From Prevotella sp. UBA5387 (GTDB taxonomy: Bacteria > Bacteroidota > Bacteroidia > Bacteroidales > Bacteroidaceae): 56,105 nucleotides of DNA. A program made the position numbers and the translations under genes. Every line of letters begins with the position of its first letter. The stretch's first letter is position 1. Below are positions 1 to 8,333 of this stretch, one piece after another. Where the stretch lies: contig DHOP01000108.1 of the NCBI GenBank assembly GCA_002407775.1, positions 1-56,105 on the forward strand, read 5' to 3'. Under the pieces are notes generated by a model. The model searched no databases. It was not told the origin of the DNA and was given only the letters and a program-made list of their open reading frames with translations.

Positions 1-32
1 TAAAATTAACAGAATTTAATAGACACTAGTGA

Positions 33-545
33 ATTGACTTCAAACATCTTGATTACACTAAAATTCAAGAGATTGAAACTAATAATGAAGATGGTAAACT
101 ATATACTCTTATTGCGTATTCACAAGCCATGAAAAGAAAAATCAGACTTGTCATATGGATAAACAAGAAAGGTAAGCACAAACTTTATTTCTCTACTGAT
201 ATAAATATGTCCGGAAGAGATGTTATCGATTTTTATAGAACAAGATTTCAAATCGAGTTCTGCTACCGTGATGCAAAGCAGTTTACCGGACTCTATCATT
301 CTCAGGCAAGAGACATAAGAAGATTGGATTTTGCTTTTAATGCATCATTCACTGCCATCAATGCTGCTAAGATAATGATGAAAGAAAATAGCATACCATT
401 CTCGATGGAGGCTCTTAAGTCGCTGATGTTCAACTCTTATCTGCTCGACAGATTTTTTAAGCTGTCTGGGATTAAGCCGAACAGCCGAATAAAAGATAAA
501 CTGGTCAAAGAACTCATTGATATAGCGGCTTATCAGGTGGCATGA
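33..545 (+). pseudogene. IS4-family transposase, C-terminal remnant
   Basis: This is the C-terminal part of a DDE transposase. The frame is open from about base 33, with stop codons just before it at 27-32, so the N-terminal catalytic region is missing. The segment YRTRFQIEFCYRDAK fits the Y-2-R-3-E-6-K signature of IS4-family enzymes and is followed by the usual GLYHSQ-type stretch. An internal ATG at 129 opens the longest clean reading frame, but that is not a credible native start. It is a relic at the left edge of the conjugative element, and no terminal repeat could be assigned to it. A 10-nt direct repeat (ttataacgaa at 551-560 and 566-575) follows the stop. Family assignment is fairly secure; loss of function is inferred from the truncation. 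Confidence 0.75.
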
Positions 546-726
546 ACTTCTTATAACGAATAATTTTATAACGAACTATTGAAATATAGCATATTATTTT
601 AAAACTTAAATCATTTATTAAAATAATTAAACTATAATTTATAATAGACATATTACCATATCTTATAATCTTTATAACCTAATATGGACATTGTTATTTA
701 CTATCATAAAATAATCGTATAATTAC

Positions 727-757
727 TTGCAACTTAGCTTCACTTTCCCTATCTTTG
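727..757 (+). promoter_or_regulatory. Probable promoter of the transfer operon
   Basis: TATCTTTG at 750-757 matches the Bacteroidales -7 box TAnnTTTG, and TTGC at 727-730 lies 19 nt upstream where the -33 TTTG element is expected. The first downstream gene starts at 969, leaving a leader of about 200 nt. The stretch from 546 to 726 is very AT-rich and holds no gene. Confidence 0.55.
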
Positions 758-887
758 CAGTATCATATTTCATTGCTCTCCCCCATTGTTCGGGTGTTAA
801 GGCAGACTTGTACTGTTGTGAGCGAATTACATGTTATGGGGTCCCTCTCCTATGGACATTTGTTCAAGTGACCTACCAAACTATGGA

Positions 888-929
888 GATTGTTGTTTTA
901 GCAGGTTTATCTTTAAAACCGCAACAATC
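888..929 (+). promoter_or_regulatory. Hairpin in the leader of the transfer operon
   Basis: Arms gattgttg (888-895) and caacaatc (922-929) pair perfectly and enclose a second perfect pair, ggttt (904-908) with aaacc (916-920). The hairpin lies between the probable promoter at 727-757 and the first gene. No T-run follows, so it is more likely a regulatory or stabilising structure than a terminator. Confidence 0.4.
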
Positions 930-968
930 ACGCCCAGTTGGGCACATAGTAAGACGTGTATTTCAAAT

Positions 969-1481
969 ATGATAAAAATGAAAAAGACTTATTTTATGAC
1001 GATGGCAATGATGGCATGCCTGTCTTTGCCTGTGATGTTTACCTCGTGCGGTTCCGACCATGACGATGGTGCAGAAGCTATCAACACCGAAAACTCTGTG
1101 GTAAGAATGGAACTGTCCTTGTCAGGAGATTATGCCAAGTTCAATCCTTATGTGTCGTTCCATGCCTGGGACTTGAGGGGAAAAGGTATGGACATGCACA
1201 CTTCGGTTGGCACTGACGTAAACATGGTGTGGGATCAGATTTACGAAAACGCCCCTTTTTCTTCCGCATCTGCACAGATCAAAGGCTCGTATTCGGCTTT
1301 CAACGCAACACTTATACTTTCCAACTCCGATGGTCAGGAAGGAATGGTTATGGTACGTGCCAAGGTGTACAAAGACGAGAAGGTGATACGTGACCAAAGC
1401 ATGGACATCACCATACTGCCTACCAATGGCACGATTAGTATTAGCTACGTTCCCGAAGAAGGTTTTACCAAGATAGATTAG
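969..1481 (+). CDS. Putative lipoprotein, first gene of the transfer operon
   Basis: A protein of about 170 residues with a lipoprotein signal: Met-Ile-Lys-Met-Lys-Lys, a hydrophobic stretch, then the lipobox-like FTSC at about residue 24, so it should be lipid-anchored in the envelope. The start at 969 is preferred over upstream ATGs because it places the signal peptide at the N terminus. The mature part looks beta-rich and I do not recognise it. It precedes the ParA-like gene by 11 bases, which suggests co-transcription. A role in the cell-surface part of conjugation is inferred from position only. Confidence 0.7.
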   Translation: MIKMKKTYFMTMAMMACLSLPVMFTSCGSDHDDGAEAINTENSVVRMELSLSGDYAKFNPYVSFHAWDLRGKGMDMHTSVGTDVNMVWDQIYENAPFSSASAQIKGSYSAFNATLILSNSDGQEGMVMVRAKVYKDEKVIRDQSMDITILPTNGTISISYVPEEGFTKID

Positions 1482-1492
1482 AAGGGAGGCCA

Positions 1493-2212
1493 ATGATGAA
1501 ACAAGAAAACGACATAACGCCTTCTTCTGTCAAAGACAATAAGATTATCCTCTTTGCCAATCAGAAAGGAGGCGTGGGCAAGACCACCCTATGTGGCCTG
1601 TTTGCCAACTATCTCGCCGTCAATCAGCGTGTGCCTCTGCTTGTGATAGATGCCGACCCACAGCAAACCTTTTACGGACGACGAAAAGATGATCTCCGCC
1701 GAGAGCAAGCGGTGCCCTACAAGGTACAGTCTATGACCATCAAAAGTCCCGAAAGCACTCATGTCATTATGCAGAACATCAGGCTGCTGCCAGGAACGAC
1801 GATGATAGACACACCCGGTAGCTTGACACAAGATGGTATGCTGCAGCTATTGATCAATGCCGACTACATTATCTGCCCTTACCACTACGACCTCAACACG
1901 ATTGATTCCACTCGTGCCTTTATCCTTGCCGTGTTCCGTTTGCGCCAAGCCCATCCAGAGATTAAGGCACAGTTCATCTTCGTCTGCAACAAGCACGATG
2001 TGCGAGTAGGCAAAGGCAGTGAGCTGAAAGCATGGAAGATAGTAGATGAATACTTTCAGAAGTTTGGTATTCTCGCCCCTCGTGTAGGCAACTATGCCGA
2101 TTTAGAACGGTATAACACAATAGGTAACAGTGATAAGGTGGATAAGCTGACCAAGCATAGTTTCGACTTCATCTACCATACAATCTATAATATTGAGAAC
2201 GACAATGAATAA
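1493..2212 (+). CDS. traA: ParA-family ATPase, TraA of Bacteroidales conjugative elements
   Basis: A 239-residue SIMIBI/ParA ATPase. The deviant Walker A motif KGGVGKTT is at about residues 27-34, the DADPQ motif at about 54-58 and the IDTPG Walker B-type motif at about 105. In CTnDOT-type elements a ParA-like protein heads the tra operon, and a function in DNA partition or in positioning the transfer machinery is usually proposed. A GGAGG-like ribosome site (gaagggaggcc) lies just before the ATG, which is strong for this phylum. The stop overlaps the start of the next gene, implying translational coupling. Family assignment is secure; the exact role is not known. Confidence 0.9.
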   Translation: MMKQENDITPSSVKDNKIILFANQKGGVGKTTLCGLFANYLAVNQRVPLLVIDADPQQTFYGRRKDDLRREQAVPYKVQSMTIKSPESTHVIMQNIRLLPGTTMIDTPGSLTQDGMLQLLINADYIICPYHYDLNTIDSTRAFILAVFRLRQAHPEIKAQFIFVCNKHDVRVGKGSELKAWKIVDEYFQKFGILAPRVGNYADLERYNTIGNSDKVDKLTKHSFDFIYHTIYNIENDNE

Positions 2213-2681
2213 ATACAAATCAGACATAGCTGATTCGGCTGCTAACATGATGCAGCTCCCCGACACCTTGGAAGGTATGCTTCAAGACATACATGGACAG
2301 AAGGAAGTCGAATCTCCAGTAACGGTAAGCAATGAGAGTGTTCCAGAACCTGTTCCTGCTGCCACAAAGAAACCTCAAAAGCAGAAGCAGAATAAGATGA
2401 ATACTACTCCCGATAGTACCATCCCCTTGATTGACGGTGATGAACTTTGGGCATCTTTCTCAACCCTTTGTGAGCAAGAAGAACTGCTGCCCAAGACTGT
2501 AGGGAAAGACGGCAATGCAAGTTTCTGCAAGGTGGACAAGGACATACTCGCTACTTTTCGCAAGTATTCGGTAGGTGGATATAGCACCCAAACCCTTGTC
2601 AACGCCATCTTGCGCAGCTTTATATTGCACTATAAGAAGGAGTTCAATAAGTATAAAATCACAGAAAAGTCAGTGTTATAG
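2205..2681 (+). CDS. TraB/DUF3408-like partner of the ParA protein
   Basis: A 158-residue protein whose ATG (2205) overlaps the traA stop in ATGAATAA. The N-terminal half is low-complexity with a Pro/Lys/Gln-rich stretch. The C-terminal part (about 100-158) has a pattern like DUF3408/TraB proteins: a basic stretch, then a helix-turn region with YSTQTLVNAILRSF and a basic tail. Such proteins normally follow TraA in Bacteroidales elements and may bind DNA with the ParA partner. The next gene begins immediately after its stop. The match is by position and pattern, not a confident homology. Confidence 0.6.
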   Translation: MNKYKSDIADSAANMMQLPDTLEGMLQDIHGQKEVESPVTVSNESVPEPVPAATKKPQKQKQNKMNTTPDSTIPLIDGDELWASFSTLCEQEELLPKTVGKDGNASFCKVDKDILATFRKYSVGGYSTQTLVNAILRSFILHYKKEFNKYKITEKSVL

Positions 2682-2873
2682 ATGTTAGCCAGATACTTTC
2701 GACACATTGGAATTAAGTTCGTTTCGAAGCTGCTGAAATGGTTCTTGGTGGCCGTGATTGGTTATCTCGCATGGGTAAGCATCATCAGTAGCCAACAGAA
2801 ATCAAGAGGCAAGCATTTGTTGCAGCAAGGTGAACAACTATACAAAGAGTCGAAGAACGTATCAAAGCCATAA
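2682..2873 (+). CDS. Small single-pass membrane protein
   Basis: A 63-residue ORF starting on the base after the previous stop. It has a basic N terminus, one predicted membrane helix at about residues 19-37 (LKWFLVAVIGYLAWVSII) and a short charged tail. Spacing on both sides (0 and 25 bases) fits an operon gene. No family was recognised. Confidence 0.6.
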   Translation: MLARYFRHIGIKFVSKLLKWFLVAVIGYLAWVSIISSQQKSRGKHLLQQGEQLYKESKNVSKP

Positions 2874-2898
2874 TGTCAAACCCCAAAAATGAAAAGCT

Positions 2899-3570
2899 AT
2901 GAGTAGAACCGCATCAATATGGAACGACGACAAGATCCACTTCTTGGTCGAGCATTACGCCCACATAAGCAATCGTAAATTGGCAGACACCTTAGGTGTG
3001 TCAGTTCCATCTATCAAGACCAAGTCACGTGAGTTGGGATTGTCGAAAACATGTGCCAGACGCAAGATTTCCCCTTCTATCGAAGCCAACATACTAAGGA
3101 TGAGTGAAAATAACTCCTATCGAACAGTAGCCGACAAGCTCAATGTCTCCGTTACCTCGGTACATTTTGTCGTCAATGATGCTGCCGCCAATGGCTATCA
3201 GAAAAGAACCAAAGAAGAAACAAGCAAGATGATTTCAGAAACAAGAGTACGCCTTATCAAGAAGGAACGTGCAAGAGCAATATTCGGTATGGACCAGAAA
3301 ACGAAACTCAAACTCTTCCCGAACAAGAAGAAATACCGTCTGCGTGAACGCCTGAAAAGATGCAGGTATGACGTGGAGCGCAATGACACCGATGTGTATA
3401 TTGACGATGAGACACGCCGTCACGCCAACATCGAAGCAGAAGCACAGAAAGAGGGCTTCAGGATATTCAAGCCCACAGTGGAGTATTACCCCATAGACTT
3501 CCTATCGGAGAATGGAGCTGCAGAGGAGCAAATCTTTGCAGAGCTAAAAAGAATGAACATCAACGGTTAA
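2899..3570 (+). CDS. DNA-binding protein with two helix-turn-helix motifs
   Basis: A 223-residue basic protein with two consecutive candidate helix-turn-helix segments, about residues 21-43 (ISNRKLADTLGVSVPSIKTK) and about 70-92 (SYRTVADKLNVSVTSVHFVV). The first is reminiscent of SANT/Myb-like or sigma-type HTHs that open with a Trp-Asn-Asp-Asp segment. A central Lys/Arg-rich stretch (about 105-160) could add DNA contacts. It sits between the ParA group and the DUF3127-like protein, so a role in regulating or organising the element is plausible. I do not recognise a named family. Confidence 0.65.
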   Translation: MSRTASIWNDDKIHFLVEHYAHISNRKLADTLGVSVPSIKTKSRELGLSKTCARRKISPSIEANILRMSENNSYRTVADKLNVSVTSVHFVVNDAAANGYQKRTKEETSKMISETRVRLIKKERARAIFGMDQKTKLKLFPNKKKYRLRERLKRCRYDVERNDTDVYIDDETRRHANIEAEAQKEGFRIFKPTVEYYPIDFLSENGAAEEQIFAELKRMNING

Positions 3571-3598
3571 CATCAACATCACTTAAAATAAACAATTT

Positions 3599-3883
3599 AT
3601 GTCACAATGCAAAGGAAAAGTCATCGCCATTGGCGAGATCAAGACAGGTGAAAGTCAACGTGGTAAGTGGGCTTCCCAACAGTGGGTTGTCGAGGAACAA
3701 GGACAGCAATATCCAGAACACTGGGTGCTCGAAACTTTCGGCGAAGACAATATCCATAAGTTTGACCTCCATGTCGGCGACATGGTAGAGGTAAGATACA
3801 CAGCACGTTCCACAGAGAAGAATGGCAGCTACTATCCCTCCAACCGTCCTTGGGAGGTCGTGAAAGAGCAACAGCCAGCATAA
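3599..3883 (+). CDS. DUF3127-like small OB-fold-type protein
   Basis: A 94-residue protein resembling DUF3127, predicted small OB-fold single-strand-binding-like proteins of Bacteroidetes. The visible pattern is GKV..IGEIKTGES..GKW, then QQWVVEEQGQQYPEHWVLETFGED, then a HVGDMVEVRYTA stretch and a C-terminal NRPWEVV, which mirrors the usual 'GDEVTVSF...AWRI' layout. It closes the first part of the operon: a terminator-like hairpin follows at 3909. A role in handling single-stranded transfer DNA is inference. Confidence 0.7.
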   Translation: MSQCKGKVIAIGEIKTGESQRGKWASQQWVVEEQGQQYPEHWVLETFGEDNIHKFDLHVGDMVEVRYTARSTEKNGSYYPSNRPWEVVKEQQPA

Positions 3884-3908
3884 TCCTGCTGACAAACACT
3901 ATCAAGAG

Positions 3909-3938
3909 ATACGGACAGCATTCGTTTGTTGCCCGTAT
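3909..3938 (+). terminator. Intrinsic terminator after the DUF3127-like gene
   Basis: atacgg (3909-3914) pairs with ccgtat (3933-3938), extended inward by partial complementarity, and is followed by a T-rich run (tttcttttg). It separates the first operon segment from the genes starting at 4147, which have their own promoter-like sequence. Confidence 0.6.
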
Positions 3939-3949
3939 TTCTTTTGTTA

Positions 3950-3963
3950 CACTAAGTGGATAA
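3950..3963 (+). repeat. Copy 1 of the CACTAAGTGGATAA motif
   Basis: A 14-nt sequence identical to the core of an 18-nt motif at 22362-22379 and, inverted, at 55513-55530. All copies are intergenic. It may be a protein-binding site. Confidence 0.5.
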
Positions 3964-4067
3964 AAACCACCAAGAACCACATCAAAAGCAATTCACAAGA
4001 AAGTTTTTCACCCTAAGCGTTACATTCATTTTCGCTGTATTGTTATATCCATTACCAAATCCATACA

Positions 4068-4119
4068 TTTGTAACCGTTTTCGCAAAGTCCTTTATTTGT
4101 ACTTTGAAATTTTGCGAAA
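4068..4119 (+). promoter_or_regulatory. Promoter-like site spanned by a 9-bp inverted repeat
   Basis: TTTG at 4068-4071 and TTTATTTG at 4092-4099 (20 nt apart) approximate the Bacteroidales -33 and -7 boxes. The perfect inverted repeat tttcgcaaa (4079-4087) / tttgcgaaa (4111-4119) brackets the -7 region, so it could be an operator. The next gene starts at 4147. Confidence 0.4.
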
Positions 4120-4146
4120 GCTCAGAAACCTAAAAATTTTACGTGT

Positions 4147-4563
4147 ATGTTTGGTACTTTCATGACCATTATAATCATCGGGTATGTAGGCTACTACGGC
4201 TATAACATCATTCATGATCTCTACTTCGATAAGACTGGAGAGGTCGTTGCCACGGCCAGCGTCGAAGAGCAGGAGGTGGATATAAAGGATGAGCTTGGCA
4301 GCTTTACCCAGTTTGATGCCGATGAAGACAGAAAGGTAGCAGAGCAAAAGCGGAAAGCCAAGGAAGCACAAGAAAAGGCAGAGAAAGAGAATGGATCAGC
4401 TTTCTCTCAAAAATCATCACGTCGTAATGATGACGATAGCACCACCATGACAGGAGGTGTGGAAGCTGATGATGTACAAGGTCTTGTCGATTCGTTGGAA
4501 AAAAAGGGACCAGACTCCGATTTTGACATTGTAGCAAGAGCCTTATCGCCTAGCAGAGCTTAG
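4147..4563 (+). CDS. Single-pass membrane protein with a charged tail, transfer operon
   Basis: A 138-residue protein with an N-terminal membrane helix (about residues 5-23, rich in Ile/Gly/Tyr) and a long highly charged hydrophilic tail. The tail includes a Lys/Glu-rich probable coiled coil at about 60-82 and a Ser/Asp-rich segment. It lies in the TraC/TraD position, just before TraE, where CTnDOT-type operons encode poorly conserved small proteins. No domain is recognised. A 124-base gap separates it from TraE. Confidence 0.6.
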   Translation: MFGTFMTIIIIGYVGYYGYNIIHDLYFDKTGEVVATASVEEQEVDIKDELGSFTQFDADEDRKVAEQKRKAKEAQEKAEKENGSAFSQKSSRRNDDDSTTMTGGVEADDVQGLVDSLEKKGPDSDFDIVARALSPSRA

Positions 4564-4687
4564 CTTTTTCATTTTTAATACATCATAGGTTCAAAGCCGT
4601 CCAGCGCAGCGTCCTGTTGTATGGGAACTGCCGAAAGGCTTCTTGTCGCTGTACTTTAATTCGAAATAAATAATCCAACAAAATTAA

Positions 4688-5041
4688 ATGTTTCAATTAA
4701 AGCAAGTAATCAATTCTGCTAAGAAGTTAGCTTTTAGATGTCAGGACACCATTAAGCGTTACTGCGCCCTGTTTGTCCTTGGCTTTATGTACGGAATGCA
4801 AGCCTATGCCCAAGGTGCAGGTGGTTTCTCGAAGGCCACACAAGAAATCTCGACCTATTCCGGTCCCGTACAGAAACTCATGTATGCCATCGCAGCAGTG
4901 ATAGCATTGGTCGGTGCGTTCAATGTATATTTCAAGATGCAGAATGGTGATCAGGATGTAAAGAAGACCATCATGATGACCATTGGAGGTTGTGTGGCTA
5001 TGGTTGCCATGTCAACCGCTCTCCCCTTGTTTTTCAAGTAA
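4688..5041 (+). CDS. traE: TraE, DUF4134 family membrane protein
   Basis: A 117-residue protein matching the DUF4134/TraE family: an N-terminal signal-like hydrophobic segment ending near AYAQG, the conserved G..F..AT.EI..Y..PV..LMYAI region, and two membrane helices (about residues 60-80 and 94-114) ending in LPLFFK. TraE resembles VirB2-like small pilin or channel subunits in size and topology. It precedes TraF and TraG as in CTnDOT-type operons. Confidence 0.88.
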   Translation: MFQLKQVINSAKKLAFRCQDTIKRYCALFVLGFMYGMQAYAQGAGGFSKATQEISTYSGPVQKLMYAIAAVIALVGAFNVYFKMQNGDQDVKKTIMMTIGGCVAMVAMSTALPLFFK

Positions 5042-5059
5042 AAAAGCTGGAAAGATATA

Positions 5060-5093
5060 CCCGATATAGATTCTTAGTAAGGTCTATATCGGG
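5060..5093 (+). other. Strong hairpin between traE and traF
   Basis: cccgatataga (5060-5070) and tctatatcggg (5083-5093) form a perfect 11-bp stem with a 12-nt loop, in the 86-base gap after traE. The downstream bases are AT-rich but lack a clean T-run. It could stabilise the traE message or attenuate expression of the downstream genes, giving more TraE than TraF/TraG. Confidence 0.55.
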
Positions 5094-5127
5094 ATATATT
5101 ATTTACGCTGAAATATACTAACAGAAT

Positions 5128-5412
5128 ATGGGAAATATAGTCAGTTATCCAGTATTCAAAGGTCTGCAAAAGCCACTGGAGTTTATGGGAATACGAGGCA
5201 AGTTCATCTATTATGCAGCAGGTACCTTCCTCTTCGGGTTTATCGGCTTCCTCGTATTCAATATTATCTTAGGATTTTTCGCAGGATTGATAGCTTTGGC
5301 TGTCATTGCAGGTACTGGCATCATCTCCATCTTTATCAAACAGAAACTCGGTTTACATTCAAAACAACGATACAAGGGCATCATTCATTATACAGGCTTA
5401 TTTGACTATTGA
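5128..5412 (+). CDS. traF: TraF, DUF4133 family membrane protein
   Basis: A 94-residue protein with an N-terminal soluble segment (YPVFKGLQKPLEFMGIRGKF) and two adjacent membrane helices (about 28-50 and 54-70), then a basic C terminus. This is the layout of DUF4133/TraF, the VirB3-like partner of the TraG ATPase. Its stop lies two bases before the traG ATG, as expected for coupled VirB3/VirB4-type pairs. Confidence 0.88.
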   Translation: MGNIVSYPVFKGLQKPLEFMGIRGKFIYYAAGTFLFGFIGFLVFNIILGFFAGLIALAVIAGTGIISIFIKQKLGLHSKQRYKGIIHYTGLFDY

Positions 5413-5414
5413 TT

Positions 5415-8333
5415 ATGGGCAAGAAGAAAGAGCGACCATTTGACAAACTATACGCAGAACTTGAAGACATCAAAGACGCTCGTGGCAACTTGATGAATAC
5501 CGTTCTTTTCTCCAAGAATGGCAACTGGTCTGTTATCATCGAGATCGAGAATCCTGTGCAGCAGTATTGCACTGATGCCGATCTGTATTATGGTTACGCC
5601 GACATTCTTAGCAATATCATCCAGACATTAGGGGAAGGCTATTGCCTCCAGAAGCAAGACATATTCTGTAGGCAGGGCTACGACCATGAGGTGAACGCCG
5701 ACATGAGTTTCCTGTATCAGTCCTACTTCCGTTACTTCAAAGGTCGCGAATACACCAATATCCGCACCTTCCTCATTATCACCCAAGAGTTTAAGCAGAG
5801 TTCATTCGTCAAATACGATCCGAAAGCATGGCTCGACTTTCATTCCAAAGTGGGCAAGGTTATCAATATCCTGTCGGAGAAGAACATCCCTCACTACAAG
5901 TTAAGCAAGAAGGAAGTGGCAGAGTACGTCCATCGTTTTCTTGCGTTCGACTTTAAGCCCCATCCCTTCTCACTCAACAACATGAATGTTACCGACGAGT
6001 ATATCAAAACAGGTGAGCGAGCCATCAAGTCATTTTCGCTGGTCAATATCGACACCATCGACCTGCCCACCTTTATCCGTCCGTTTAACACGATGGCGGT
6101 CAATGGCTTCAACATAGCCACTGACCTTCTGTCGTTTCTTGCCGACATACCTTATACCGATTGTGTCATTTACAATCAGGTGATACAGATACCCCAGCAG
6201 CGTCCGCTGATGCGCAAGTTGCAGGGTAAGGCTAAACGCCACGACTCGATGCCCGATCCGAGCAACAAGATTGCCAAAGCCGACATCGACCTTGTACTGG
6301 ACTTACTGGCCAAGGAAAGTCAGTTGCTTGTCTATACCAACTTCAACATCATTACTTCGAGTCCGCTTGCCAAGGTCAATGCCGTCACTTCTTATCTGGG
6401 AACTAAGCTCTACGATTGTGGCATTATGCCATCAAAGGCTTGCTATAACCAGTTGGAGCTGTTTGTCAATTCCTTCCCCGGTATGTCCTATTCATTCAAC
6501 AAAGAGTATGACCTCTTCTTGACACTGGCAGATGCTGCCCTTTGTCTAATGTATAAGGAACACATGAAGCATAGCGAGGAATCAAGGCTTAACGTCTATT
6601 ACACCGACCGTCAGGGCATACCAGTATCAATCGACATTACAGGCAAGGAAGGCAAGATTAAGTTTACCGACAATGCCAATTTCTTCTGTTTGGGTCCGAG
6701 TGGTAGTGGCAAGAGCTTCCACATGAACTCTGTTGTTGCACAGTTGCTGATGCAAGACACCGACGTTGTGATGATTGACACTGGTGATAGCTATGAAGGT
6801 ATCAGCCATTATTTCCATGGAACCTATATCGCATACAGCAAGAAGAAGCCTATCTCGATGAACCCTTTCAGCATTACACCTGATGAGTATAATCTGAACT
6901 TCGGAGAAAAGAAGCAGTTTCTTAAATCACTTATCTTCCTTATCTTCAATGGTAATGAAGAGCCAACAAAGATAGAGGATAAAATCATCAATCAGACACT
7001 TGTCGAATACTATGACGAATACTTCAACCCCTTTGATAAATTCTCTGATAAGGATAGAGAGCGACTACGTGAACGTCTGATGCTGGAAGACAAGAAGAAT
7101 GGCGAGTACGAAAAGTACGAAGAGAAATTGGAGGAAAAGTACGGCGACGATTACACTATCAGCGAACTGGAGGAAAATGCAACTTCTACCCCCCAGGCTG
7201 ATTCAATAGAACACAACAGTGCAAACAACGCTGATGGTGAACTGGATTTCACCAAAGAAGAGAAAGATCATCATGCCAAGATTGTCCGCCAAGTGAGCAA
7301 GTTGCGTAATGTCATCAACGACAAAGCTGCGTCTGATGGTGAGAAAGAAAACGCCAATAGACAGCTTGTTCGCTTGATGCCCGAACTCATAGAGGGCAAA
7401 TATCTTATGCGTATTGAGAAGAAGATTGACAAGATAGAAAAGCAACGCAAGAAGCTGAATGTGAAAAACCTGTCTTTCAATAGTTACTATGAGTTTGCGC
7501 TGGAACGCATACCACAAATCATGGCCGAGAAGAAGATAGACTTCGACATAGATAATTTTGCTGCCATACTGGAGCAATTCTATAAAGGTGGCGAACTGGA
7601 GCATACGCTTAACAACGATCTCGATAAATCTCTGTTCGATGAAAAGTTTATCGTCTTTGAGATTGACAAGATTAAGGACGACCCCATACTTTTCCCTATT
7701 GTCGTACTGATTATCATGGACGTATTCTTGCAGAAGATGCGACTAAAGAAGGGCCGCAAGGCACTGATCATCGAGGAAGCATGGAAAGCGATTTCTTCTC
7801 CTACGATGGCAGGTTACATCAAGTACCTCTACAAGACCGTGCGCAAGTTCAACGGTATTGCTGGAGTTGTCACCCAGGAGCTGAATGACGTGATTGATTC
7901 GCCCATCGTTAAAGAAGCCATCATCAACAACTCTGATGTAAAGATACTATTGGATCAGAGCAAATTCAAAGACCGATACGGTGATATATCAGCTATCCTC
8001 GGCTTGACAGAAGTGCAGAAGCAGCAGATATTCACTGTCAATGCCTTACCTCCCAAAGAAGGCATACCTTATCACAAGGAAGTATGGATAAGCCGTGGTC
8101 AGTATTCTGATGTGTATTCAGTAGAGGTGCCACCAGAATGGTATTGGGCGTTTACCACTGAACGTGTAGAAAAAGAAGCCTTGAAGATATATGAGCGAGC
8201 CTTTAATGACGATATTGAGCAAGCCATTACTCATATCGAGGAAGACCGCAAAAAAATGAATATGGGGCGTTACTTTGATTTCGCCGTACTTGTCAATAAA
8301 CATCAAAACATCATGAGCTTATGGGAAAGATAA
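5415..8333 (+). CDS. traG: TraG, VirB4-like conjugation ATPase
   Basis: A 972-residue ATPase energising the type IV secretion channel at the inner membrane. Walker A GPSGSGKS lies at about residues 425-432 and the Walker B-type KALIIEEAW at about 780. The start is taken at 5415 (ATGGGCAAG), two bases after the traF stop, rather than a TTG six bases upstream. It is longer than the roughly 800-850 residues I recall for CTnDOT-type TraG. The extra length is a charged, coiled-coil-like region at about 540-700 inserted between the two ATPase motifs. Its 3' end overlaps the next gene by 13 bases. Confidence 0.93.
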   Translation: MGKKKERPFDKLYAELEDIKDARGNLMNTVLFSKNGNWSVIIEIENPVQQYCTDADLYYGYADILSNIIQTLGEGYCLQKQDIFCRQGYDHEVNADMSFLYQSYFRYFKGREYTNIRTFLIITQEFKQSSFVKYDPKAWLDFHSKVGKVINILSEKNIPHYKLSKKEVAEYVHRFLAFDFKPHPFSLNNMNVTDEYIKTGERAIKSFSLVNIDTIDLPTFIRPFNTMAVNGFNIATDLLSFLADIPYTDCVIYNQVIQIPQQRPLMRKLQGKAKRHDSMPDPSNKIAKADIDLVLDLLAKESQLLVYTNFNIITSSPLAKVNAVTSYLGTKLYDCGIMPSKACYNQLELFVNSFPGMSYSFNKEYDLFLTLADAALCLMYKEHMKHSEESRLNVYYTDRQGIPVSIDITGKEGKIKFTDNANFFCLGPSGSGKSFHMNSVVAQLLMQDTDVVMIDTGDSYEGISHYFHGTYIAYSKKKPISMNPFSITPDEYNLNFGEKKQFLKSLIFLIFNGNEEPTKIEDKIINQTLVEYYDEYFNPFDKFSDKDRERLRERLMLEDKKNGEYEKYEEKLEEKYGDDYTISELEENATSTPQADSIEHNSANNADGELDFTKEEKDHHAKIVRQVSKLRNVINDKAASDGEKENANRQLVRLMPELIEGKYLMRIEKKIDKIEKQRKKLNVKNLSFNSYYEFALERIPQIMAEKKIDFDIDNFAAILEQFYKGGELEHTLNNDLDKSLFDEKFIVFEIDKIKDDPILFPIVVLIIMDVFLQKMRLKKGRKALIIEEAWKAISSPTMAGYIKYLYKTVRKFNGIAGVVTQELNDVIDSPIVKEAIINNSDVKILLDQSKFKDRYGDISAILGLTEVQKQQIFTVNALPPKEGIPYHKEVWISRGQYSDVYSVEVPPEWYWAFTTERVEKEALKIYERAFNDDIEQAITHIEEDRKKMNMGRYFDFAVLVNKHQNIMSLWER

